From Candidatus Omnitrophota bacterium (GTDB taxonomy: Bacteria > Omnitrophota > Omnitrophia > Omnitrophales > Aquincolibacteriaceae): a DNA stretch of 62,815 bases. Each line of letters starts with the position of its first letter. Positions within the stretch are counted from its first letter, which is position 1. Below are positions 28,901-40,900 of the stretch, piece after piece. The translations under genes were made by a program, and so were the position numbers. A model generated the notes under the pieces. That model was not told the origin of the DNA. It saw only the letters and a program-made list of their open reading frames with translations, and searched no databases. The stretch is from assembly GCA_016196565.1 (NCBI GenBank), contig JACPXK010000009.1, positions 1 through 62,815 on the forward strand, given 5' to 3'.

Positions 28901-31900
28901 CATCCAACGCGTTATGACAACATCCCTCAAGCTCATTGCTCGGCCGCGAAAGATTCTTGCGGAATTCTACGAAGAGGAGCATACGCTTGGAGAGGAAACC
29001 CTCATCATATTGTTAACGAAGCTTTCCGGTGAGGATAAGGAAAGGAAAGCTATCTCGAAGGCGTTTAGCGAATTACTTTCCGATAACCCTGAAATGTTTG
29101 ATCGGTTAATGCAAATAAGAAAAGAGTTGGAACCTTCCGAAGAACTTATAGAAGCGGCGATTCAAGCTGCAAATAATATTTCGGAAAGAAAGAAGACTTA
29201 TTATGACGAGATCAGAGTTTTTTTTCGTGACAATTCGAAGATCCGCTCGGAGACGCGAGGTAATTTGATTTCTGAGGAGCTCCTCGGATCGAAATATCCC
29301 ATAAGAGTTGTCTCGCCGACCTTGTGTTCCTTAATTAGTGAAGCCGAAGAGGGAAGACTCGCAGTCGCAATCCCTGACGCCGCATCACCGGCTTACCGTG
29401 ATTTGGAAAGAAATATTCAGTGGGCGGTGGCAAATGCCAATCTCGAATTTGCCAGCGCTATGGGATGGCCTGAAGCCGCAGAATTACAAGCTATGGTGAA
29501 AAAAGGAAAAGTCACCCTATTAGAATCTGCTGACATTCGCAGCAAAGTAAACGACTCCCCAGATAAAATTAAATCTGCGATATGGCATGAGCAATTACAT
29601 TTAGCCCTCGACGATCATCCTGATATTGCAGCCGCTGTTATCCAACGCGTTATGAGCTCATCCATGGAATTGATCGTTGAGGCGCGAAAGATTTTAGAAG
29701 CATTCTATGGAGACCGCGCGGGAGAGGAAACTCTCATCGTATTGTTAACAGAGGTTTTCAGCGCGGATCAGGAGATTCATGAAAAAGGAATCTTGAAAAA
29801 ATTTCGCGAATTACTTTCCGATAACCCTGAAATGTTTGACCGGTTAATGCAAATAAGAAAAGAAGTGGAACCTTCCCAACAACTTATAGAGACAGTGATT
29901 CAGGCCGCGAATAGTGTTTCGGAAGAAAAGAGTACTTATCGGGATCAGATGAAAGCTTTTTCACGCTCGGAGAACCCAGAGATGGGATATCGGGAAAAAT
30001 TTGAAGAAATGGGATTAAGTTCACAAGAAATCGAAGAATTGGAAAAATACACCAAGGAATTTTTAGACAATCCAGAACATAGAATGTTTATTCGAAGAAA
30101 CCAAAAGGAATTGCTCGATTCTTTAGCGGATGAAGATCTTCTCAGTTATGCGCTGCTTCCTTTGCCTGCGCCTCATAAAGAAGCGGCTAATTTTCGATTC
30201 TGGAAGAAACAGGTTTTCTTTCCTTTTGTGGAGGCAAGCCGCGATTATTTGAACCGAATGAATCCGGAAATTCTTATTAAAATTTTCAGCCGTAAAATTT
30301 TTATTCCCGAGCGCGAATTTGCGCTTTGGGATTTTCTGACAGGAGTATTGCCGCAATCAAATCGATTGACGCCAGAAGAGCGCCAAATGCTTGCCTCATT
30401 GGATTCTGACGATTCTCTTGTCGAGCAGGGTGTTACCCTCACCGCTTTAAAGGATTTCAGCTCAGGGCGCGGGCTTGACCCTGGTGAAATGGTGTGGCGA
30501 TTGACGCTTTCCAAGGATGGCCGGTCCATTCCTATTTTCCTTAAAGGTGTGGGCAAGGGGATCAAAGCCGAAATGCAAACTCAGCAAACCAACATCCAGG
30601 CCCATGAAACTTTCTTTTTTGAAATCGCTAAACTTCTTGGGCTGAACTCTATCGAATCTTATCATTATTCCGAAGACAGAGATCAAAGTATGTTTGGGTT
30701 TGTGCTGATGGAAGACGCTCGCGCCCAAAATATGAAGGATATTTTCATTGAAGAAGAAAAAAGGCCGCAGCTGAATGCTGATCTTATATCGCAAAAGGAA
30801 GCGCGTGCGCTTATACCTCAACTAGCCAGGTATGCCGCCGTTTCAGATTTCCTACACGGAACGGACAGAAAAATTTATCAACTTGAGCGAAGCCAATTTC
30901 CCGCCAATTACATGGTGGATTTAGAGCGTTTTAAAAAGGGAGAGCCTTCGGTTATTTCTATAGATCATCAATTTCTTTTCAATGCCACCAATGATTTTGT
31001 GGCCAGTGATCTGGAACGTTCCGCCGATGCCGAAATGGGAATTTTGATTGCCCTCGACGATTTTTTCGAATCCGGAGAAGGCCGTGAGCGTTTATTCGAG
31101 GAATATCGAAGGGTTTATTTGGACGAGTGGCATGAAATTCGGATTCATCGTGAGGCCATTGAAGCAAAGGTGATTCAGACTTTCGGTGAGGATTCGCACG
31201 AGCATAAAATTATTTTAAGTGAATTAGCGGGCGATCCGGAAGAACATTTTGATCAGCAAAAGGCCGCCCTTTTAAAACTTGTCGAAAAACCTCTTCGTTT
31301 TTACGATAGCTTTGGATTTAGAAGGTGGAATCTCCGCAGCAATATAGCCTCAGCCGAACTTCTCTTCTCCATGATGAGAGGTGTTTCATTCATTCACAAA
31401 TGGGGAAGGTATTTATTTTACCTTGTGGGCATACTTGTCACTTTAAATCTTGCGCTTCAGGGTTGGGGATTGCCCGCGGCAAATTTAAATTTTCTTCTTA
31501 TCCCTCTTGGTTTTTTAGGTGCTTATCTTTTCAGTTTATCCGTTTACCTTGCGCTCTATCACTATGATCGCGCTGATGGTAAAGTCGCGATTGAAGGTGG
31601 CTACCGCAAGGACGTTAAAAGATATCTCCAGTTGCGCTCTGAAATTTTGGGTTATTGGAAGAATTCTTTGCAAGACGAAAGCCCTCGAACGGTTAAAGAA
31701 TATCAATTCAATAAGCCGCGCCTTACTGCGCTACGTGAAAAATTCAAATATTGGCTGGATCAAATAGCCCGTCCTTATCCTGCCTTAACTTCCGATTTGC
31801 ATGACAGGGTCATGGATGTGGCTTATGAAAGGGCCATGAGAACCTTTGAAGACCTTGTGCTGGCGGCTAAAAAAATACTGCAAAAAGAAAGAAAGAACCG

Positions 31901-34900
31901 CGTAGAAATAAAACGCCAGTTAAAACATCTCGTCGTTGGTGATGATATTGAACTGCAAAAAACAATTCATAATTTTCTTCAAGATTATCAAAAATTCCGC
32001 GAGCGTGTTCCCTTTGCGCCCATCCGCTCCGAAGCTCGTCAAGAGCCGAAAACGGTGGCGGTGGACGGAGCAAGCATTCATGATGATGAACTAAGACAGT
32101 CTCCAACCGATGGGCAGGTCATTATTAAACGCGTTATTAGCCCTGCTGAGATGGCCGTTCGCTTGGAAGGAATGGAAGTGTTGATGAAAGAATTAATGGC
32201 CCACGATGGTGTGGCGCTTAGTGAATTCATCCGGCAGGCTTATCCGCAGTTATCCCATCCCGGAAATTTTCAGGATTGGGAAGACCGTGTTCAAAATGCC
32301 GCCATCTATTTTTTTCTGAAGCATGAACGGATTCAGAGAAAGTATGACCCTGCAAGAGATAGCCCCGAGAATTATTTATCGATGGTCATTCGGTCAAGAG
32401 GAATTCGTTTCGGACGCAAAAAAGGTAAGGTACCGGCGTTAGAATCAGACGTTGAAATAGACCAGTTCTCTTTCCAAGACAGCCAAATTTCTAGAGACAA
32501 AGACCCGGCGGAGAGCGCAGAAATCAGTGATAGCGCCCAATTAGCAAAAGGCTTTTTGCTTCCCCGGTTAGAGGAGGACGAAAGGGCCTTGTTTGTGGCT
32601 CGCGCGGAGGGCAAACCATTAAAAGAAATCGCTCGTGAAGCAAATCTTCCACTCGACCAAGTAAGCAGGACCTTAACCGCGGCAAAAGTTAAAATGCAGA
32701 TTATGTCTGAGGCCTTGGATCAAAAAATTCCTCCGGACAAAATGGCGCTCCACCGGCTCGAAAGTCTTATCCGAAGAATGCACGAACCCCATCGCGCAAT
32801 TGCCACGGACCTTTTAGGCGGCATGACAACGCGGGAAATTAAAGAGCGTTATCAGTTGGACGAGGCCGGGTTCCTTAAGAATATCCGTAATATCCATCAC
32901 ACCATTTACATCATTTTTGGTCCTGAGACCGCCAAGATTTTAATCAAAGAATTATGGCGTGAAATGACGGAAGAACGGCCCTCTGAAAAGATTGTGAAAG
33001 CGACCCATCATCGCAAAGAAAAATTTATGCCGGTTGACCAGCAATTCTACGAATGGCTTTTGGAAGCCAGAAGCAATTTGCCCTCGGCCGGAATGGTGAT
33101 TGTTTTTGATAAAATCATGCAGGGAAAATTGCCGGCGGAGATTGCCAAAGAGCACAAATTGGCAGGGCATAGTTTTAATAAGCAGTATGCGTATCCTATC
33201 GAGAAGCATCTTGGCGAAGCTTCCGAGAAACGCGGCCTTCTCCGCCGGACCTTGATGGACACCCTTAAAGCCGTTTCTGCCAACAACCGCTTGGCTTCAG
33301 CAGCCGGAGCAGACGGATTGGCCCGTTCCGAAACCCGTTCTTCGGTCAACCCTGCAGCAAAACTTGCTTATTATTTGGGCATTCTCGAATCAGACGCGGA
33401 TTTAACAGCTCTTTTAAAAGCGGCAAGCCGCGTGCAACTTCTCATAGATGACATTTCTTTGCAAGATCGGTTGCCTTTTCTTGAAAGATTATGGAATTTA
33501 TACCTGCAACGACCAAAGCTTAAAACCGCGCTCATTCAATCTCTTGTTATGTTCGGTTTCGGAAACGGAAAAATTAAAAATGAAGCCTTAAGGCTTCTTC
33601 AAAATCGAGCAGAAGGAAATGATGATTTGCTTATCGCTGCTCTCAGTGGGCTTATTCGGGGTATTAACGAAGGCTGGATTCAAAAGCTTCCAGATGCTTT
33701 TTATTCTGCTATGGTTCCTTTGATTTCTAAGGATCAACACGAAATTATTGGGGGCATTGCTTCTAACATTTTTATCACGGCTTGGGAAAAAAAGTGGCTT
33801 TCTGCCGAACAAATACGAAAAATGCCTGGACTTGTAGAGAAAATTCGCACCTTATCAAAAACTCACCCAGGTTTTTTTGCAGCAGAAATCGATAAAGCAT
33901 TCCTTAAAGCTTTAGGACTTCCCGAGGTAACCGCCTCTTCTTTCGAACTCCAGCAGGCCAATTTATATAGTGATGCAAATCTTGCAGCTATTTTAAAAGA
34001 GATCAATTCTCCTCATACCATGACGTCCCAAGAATTGCTCGAGAGTTTATTCGAAAACAAAAGCATGGTGTTACTAGGGCATTACAGTTCTTATATTGCT
34101 AGCAGTTTGATCAAAGATATTCGCGAACTCCATCAAAAGGGCATTCTTACTCATTTTGCGCTTCCCTTAGAACCTCAATTTGAGTCCGAATTTTCCAGAT
34201 GGAAGCGTGAAGGAACGATTACTGCTGACACACGGCTAATGTTGAGTGCTTACCTTGTGGGAGCTGTTGATCCGGAAAAATTAGAAGCTCGCAAACCTGG
34301 ATTTGCAGTTCAATTAGATGCTGCGATTCAGGACTTTCACGAGATTATTTCCCGGCTTCCTGATACCCTTGAAATATTTTTGTATGGCAATTCGGATATA
34401 GGGGGCGATGATGAAAAAATTGCCGAGCAAACAATTAATCTCGCTAAGCGATTAGAGAATAATGCTGCGCGAATTTTGGTTTTTAGTCACAGAATACGTG
34501 CAGGAAAAATAGATTTAGTGCAACCCTCAGGACGGGACATTCTCTTAACGCTTGGCGCGTCTTTAAACCGTTATTTATCTAAAGAAAAGGCTGTTCGCAT
34601 CGCTTATGTTTTAGAAGAAGACGAGGATGCTTGGGAATCCGCCAGAGAACATAATTTGGCGCGGCTAATGGCCCTTTATCCTCTTCGTTCCTTTGCTTTA
34701 ATGCTAAAAGGAAGTCGTTTAGCCGATCGCCCGTTTAGCTGGGATTATGAACAAACGACAATCTCAGAGCTTTTTGACGCTTTGATTTTCAGGCGAGAAA
34801 ACGATAATGATGGAAATCGGAATTTTACTCGACCCCCTCGAGTTGTCGAGCCTTTAGATTCACCCGATTTGTCTCTTGCCGGAGCCCGTTCTGAGATGCG

Positions 34901-37900
34901 CACGGCGCCATTATTGGAAACAGACGCTCGCTTGCGGTTGGAATTGGAAAGAATAAAAGAAGAGCCCTTATCCGATCTTACAGATATTGCGTTTTTCCGT
35001 GTCACTAAAGGGTTTGGTCCCTACACGCCAGAACAGGCAGAAATCCTTTTCGATGCCGTATGGCAGCGATTTGGCCCGCAGGAATTAACTTTTCCGCCGG
35101 AATTGAAAAAAATATTGCTGGAACATTGTGAACATTTGAATCTTTCAAATTTTGCTACCGGCTGGATTGGAGTCAAAGGAATCAACGCTTTGAAGGAAGC
35201 GGGAGTTCTTTCGCGGGAACACGAGCGATTTCTTTGGAAGGTTTTTCACCGCGCAAGATCTAAAAGCAGTAATCGAGAAGATTATCTTGTGTCGGATGAA
35301 AATGTTCAGGAGTTGATGACGCATTCTCCTTACCCAAAAATGATTTTGGATCTAGGGAGTGGACCGAAAGGCATGGCGTTGGCGAAATTGAAGGACCGTT
35401 ATCAAGATAAGGTTATCGCCCATGGGATTGACCTCGAAGGGAGTCAAAAGGCCCACCCCGATATTTTTCTTGTTCAAGGAGATATTACGGAATTGCCTTA
35501 TGCGGATAATTCATTCGATTTGATTTATGAATCAGAAGTTTTGCATTATTTTGCCGAAGGCGGAAAATTGGGAAAAGTTTTGGTTGAAGCGCTGCGCGTT
35601 TTAAAACCCGGCGGAAAATTTATTTTTAAAAGTACCGATTTTTTTACTCGAGGCAAAATCGTCGATGCGCTTGAGGCTGCCGGCTTGCCTTATGGAATAA
35701 GCCAATATGCCCCCTATGTCATTACTAAAGGTTCAGCGGTAGCTCGGTCCGAAACTCGGAATCTAGATATGGATATTGCGGCGATGAGTGATAATACCGT
35801 AATTCCTAAGGAAGCCATGATTTTTTCGGATCCGGACACTGGCTATCACATTGTCGATATGAATCTTTGGGACTTTGATCCGGAAAGTGATGAGTCTAGG
35901 GAAATTCTGGAAGGTTTGAGCGAGCAATTGGCCGAAATCTATCGGACCCGTTTTGAAAAAAATTCTTTTGGCCTTCGAAGCTACCTTGTATGGGAACAAA
36001 TGATTGGGGCTAAAAAGAATGAATTGCTGGTGTTGATGAATCGCGAAGGAAAGATTGAAGGATTCCTTCTGGCCGATGCATTACGAAACCCGGTGCTATT
36101 GGATAGAATAGCCAGTCGTGAGAATGGAATAAAGAGCAAGGGAACGTGGCTTCTTCACACTTTCTTTAAGAAAATGCAGCGCCAAGGCCAGCTTGAAATC
36201 GAATGGTATTCTTCGTCTGATGCCACCTATGGCTTTTATAACCGGGTTTTAGTCAGGCCTGAGTTTTCCGCATTGATCGATGATTTTGAACCTCTTCATT
36301 ATCCGGACGATGAACATTTTAACATTCGCTTGAAACCTCTTCGCTCCGAGACGCGGGCGGTAAGTATTCCCATTTCGAAAAAACAAATCGAGGGGATTCT
36401 TAACGCACGGATCCCGGAAGAAAAGGTGAGCCGGCTGACGGATTTTATTCATCAATCTCCGGCAATGCTTAACGCACTTTGGGACACACCTTTAGCAAGC
36501 TCACCAATGGGCCGGGGGCCTCTTTACCAAATCCAAAAAGAAGGCGTGCCTGTTCTGATCATTAGTTTGTTTTCCGGTTTCATTGTGGATTTCAGCACCA
36601 ATGTTCTTGGAGACAAATTCGATTTGGATCTTCTCCGAGGCGATGAGCCGATTTCCCAAGAACAATTTTTCAAATTGAAATTTATAAGTTCTAAAAAAAC
36701 AGTTGCCGATTTGTTCCGGGAAAAAGGCCTGGGCAAGTTCGTGGAAGAAGGTTTGCCTTTAGAAACAGACATGGATTTCTTTTATGATTCGAAATCCGGA
36801 ACCATACAAGGCGTTAGTACCATTCACGAAGATCCTATGGCGCAGATTGTGATTGACACTACAGAGACAGGGGATTGGAAGTTCAGCGGCTTCGGGGCGG
36901 GAATTGCAAACATAAGGTCAGAGTCGATTTATCAAGGTGCAAAATGGAACGGTTTGATTCCGCTTTTTGGCATGCATACGCATCCCGATGAAAATTTTCA
37001 TCCCGGCTATACGGATATGGAATTCATGGTGCGTGAGCCGGAAATTCCCCAAATGATTGTTACCCCTTCGGGCAAAGCAAGAATGTGGGCGGTGTGGGAT
37101 CAAAAAGGTTTGAAGTCATTGATCAATCATCGGCTTTGGCGTAGTCCGGTATGGGAGCCGGAACAAGTTCAAAAAATGGCCAAACAATATCTTTATTGGG
37201 TCCCGGTCAGAGACGAACGGCCGGGCCTTGCTTTCGATGCATTGCGTCATCATCAATTCCATGATGCCCTCAGAAAAATGGATCCCATAGACGTTAAGTT
37301 ATCGCGGATCCAGAAAATTCTTTCCTCATCCTCTGTTTTAGATGTTTTAAAAAGAGAGTATCAGGACCTTAGGACCAAAATATATCGGTTCTATGGAAAG
37401 CCCACTCCGGAGAATTGGCATCAATTAAATCAGGCGCTATCTCAAAAAGCGGAAATCATCCGGCAATTTGAGACAGCCGCGGCGCAAATCGAAACGCTCC
37501 TTGGCCAGGGTGCGATTGAAGAAGACGATGAAACAACGCTGCGAGAGGGCGTCGCCTTAATAAAAGAGAACCTGCTTTCCTTGTTTGAAATTCTTGAAAA
37601 CCATAGCCGGGCCATACAAGATTCAGTATTGCAAAATTCCTTGCGGACTCATGAACGTTTGAAAATCGCGGCCCGTTCCTTTAGTCATAGTCAAGTTGGC
37701 GATATTACGGTATTTGCGTTTGGTCTCAAATGGACAACCATTAAACACATTCTTCCTCAATTGAAAGATGATGATCTGTCCGCGGCCCTTGATAATCTTA
37801 ATGCCAAAATCAAAAACTTTTACTCTGGTCCCACCCTGAAAAATCTGGATGAAATGGATGAACTGCTGGTTCAAAAGGCGAAAATAAGCAGTCGCTTTGA

Positions 37901-40900
37901 GGCCGTTGTGGCACAGATCGACGCATTGCTTCAACCGGCTTCAGTTAATGGTGACAATGAAAAGGAAGTTCGTGCTTCCATTGAAGTTCTGAGAAAAAAT
38001 CTCATATATCTGTTTGAAACGCTTGAAAACCGTGTCCGTTTTGCCCGCGCCGTGCCGGTACAAAATCCGTTTGATTTGCGCGATGTCGTTTATCGATCAG
38101 CCCTGACCCGTGATTGGAGAGGAGGAAGCGAAGAATTATTAGAAAGAGTGGCGCTTCATTTGCCGGAAGAGGTGATAGGGATTCGGGGCGATGAGCTTTC
38201 TTTAATCAACGGGTTTAATAACATTATCAGGAATGGGCTAGCGGCTGTTTCTTCGACAGCAGGAGATGAAGGAAAAATCGAGGTGACCCTTTCAAGCGAT
38301 CAAAATCAAGCGGTACTCACCATTTCAGATCAGGGACCGGGAGTGTTGCCCGAGCTTTTGGCGGCAGGCGCGGATGGAAAGAAAAAACTTTTTGAATTGG
38401 GTGCATCTTCTAAAGGAAAGGAGCGCGGAATAGGGCTTGCCGAAGCATGGCATGCCGTTGGCGATCATGGTGGGACAATCGAAGTAAATTCTGAATTAGG
38501 CAAGGGAACCACCTTCACCATCCGGCTTCCGCTCCACGCCCCTCGGTCCGAAACCCGGAATAATCCATGGCCGAGGGACCAAATCCGAATTACCAAAGAC
38601 AAATCGGCTCGAACGGCTTGGGACAAGCGGTTGAGATGGCTTGACAGTCAATTCCGCCGGTATGCCTCGTTTGAAGACATACGGGATAAAATGAGAGAAC
38701 AATTTATCGATATATTTCATCGGGCCGGAGTTTTTAATAAACAATTTTTTTCCGGCCTTGAAACGATTCCCCCTATTTTCTTTAATGCCGAAGAACTTAA
38801 GGGTTTATTGCAATTTATGGCGGCAATGAATAAAGAAGAGAAAGAGATACTTGCTATTCTGAAAAGAATGGAAAAGAAAGGGGAAAGAGTTTATTTAGAT
38901 CAAGGGGTCCACGACGCGCGGGTTCGTCAGTTTTCATTTAGTCCTCGTATTGTTTCAGCCTATTGGGTTCATGAGAACAATTTGACGCTTGAAGAAAAAG
39001 TTGCCATGACCATGGAATTATTTGGAAATACTCCTCGGCGGTTAGATTGGCTCATAGGAATCGCCAAGCTTTCAAAAACGAAAAGAAGGATTGTGATCAA
39101 TCGTGTTAAAGATCTTAAAAAAAGGTATGAACGGGCTGTCCAATGGCATCTCCGTCATACATTCCCGCCTTATACGACTGCTTTGGCTCTTTATCACGGC
39201 AGTAATAAAAATATTTTTGATGGCAGAAAGTGGCTTGTCAAAGATCCGGTTTATATGACTTTTAATTCGGGTCTTGCGAGGTCTTATGTCGACGAAGATT
39301 TTCTTTGGCCTGGCGAAAAAGGGGCCAAGGAGGGGCAAATTCTTCAAGCGCGAATTCCTTTGAGTGCCGTTATCGGGTTTCGAAAACTTCATGACCGGAC
39401 CAATGAAATTGTTGTCAAAGAAGGCATTTATCCTATTCTTGAAAATAGGGTTGTTCCCCGTTCTGAAACACGTTCCGTGGAGGATTTGCCCGGGCCAATC
39501 CAAAAGATACAACAGCAGCTGGACCAGTATTTGCGTGATGATAAGTTTGATTGGAGTCATCAAAGTGTCGAGTTGAAAAAGTTTAAGAAGCATGAAGCGG
39601 ATTATGGTGGTTTTATTCTGAATCCAGGGACCTCTGATTCTCAAGGGTATGCGGTACCTCCTCTATACGCGCTGCTTGTGAGGCTGGCGGTGTTACCTGA
39701 AAATATCGTTAATAGCCAAGCGTCCGCACTTATCGGATTCCAACTTGGGGCCGATGGCCGGCCGGATAGGAATCAACCGCCTATCGGCTGGCTATTGATT
39801 TATCAACATAACGGCAACACCTTTATGCTTGCTCGAGATAAGGATGGAAAGCTTATTCAGGAAGCCATTCATGGTTCGCGCAGGAAAACTAGAAAAATCC
39901 TAACGGAGCAAGAAGTCTGGATTAGGTTCAGTGAAGCGCTTCTCTATCCTAAGTCAAAAGAAAAACTGTCAAACCTTGCCTTGTTTCTTCTTCTTAATCA
40001 TGCAAATTCCCGGCGTGAAAAAGAAATTGTGGCAGATGGTCAAACACGATCGAAAGGCGGGTTTTACAATTTTGGGCCATTACGTTTTCAAATCCCGGAA
40101 ATGCACCGGATTTTAAAAGGAGGAACAGCTTTAAGTGTATTTTTTGATGAATCCCGCAATGCTAACTGGGTCCTTATTATTCCCTCCGACGAAATTGCCG
40201 CCGTGAGACAGAAAGCAGAAAGATTAGCGGACATTCCATGGATAATTTTTCATCGAAACCTCCTTTTGCCGCCGGGTCAGGCAGAGCTTTTCGACAAGAT
40301 GGGACAAACGGACGTTTTAAATTCATCCAATCCAGAAGCCGAAGGCTCACGCCCCGCCTTGTCACTGATGGACTCAGGGAAATTCCGGTTTTTCTTAACT
40401 CGATTGGAAAAGCCCTGGAAGGCATTGCCTCTAGAACAAAAGAAAACATTTGTGGTTGCTTTAGGAGATCGAGTCGGTATGGCTGTGCGCCCTGAAACAG
40501 AGCTTGTACTCATACGCCGCAAAGGAGAGGTGCCCTCTGCTGAAGGCGGTGAAAATAATCAAATTTTTGTTCTCCATAAGGATACTCCTATTTTGCATGT
40601 TTCGATTCAAGAAATTACAAAAAAAGAAGATGTTTTGCGGAACTATCCTAGAGAAACAACGCTTCTTGAAGCCCTGAGTCAAAATCAAGAAAATGGTTTT
40701 AATCTGCCTCCGGATTGGATTGAAAAAATCGGTGAGGCTTCGTTATTCAGCGCCAGTTTGTCGAGGGATGATCCCGGAATGGTGGAAATTAAAATTGATG
40801 GAAAACAAAAACCCTTTTTAATACTAAAAACGTTTCATGACGCAAGCAACCATGGAGAGTCTGCTGCTCATTTTGCCATTCCCGCGCTCGCGCATCTTTT

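Noticed and set aside
31635..31649. RSEIL in the giant protein as a further boundary motif
   Set aside because: It lacks the final arginine and lies inside a helical stretch of module 8, not between domains; probably chance.
36915..36929. RSESI in module 13 as a boundary motif
   Set aside because: It has no closing arginine and sits within the JAMM-like region.
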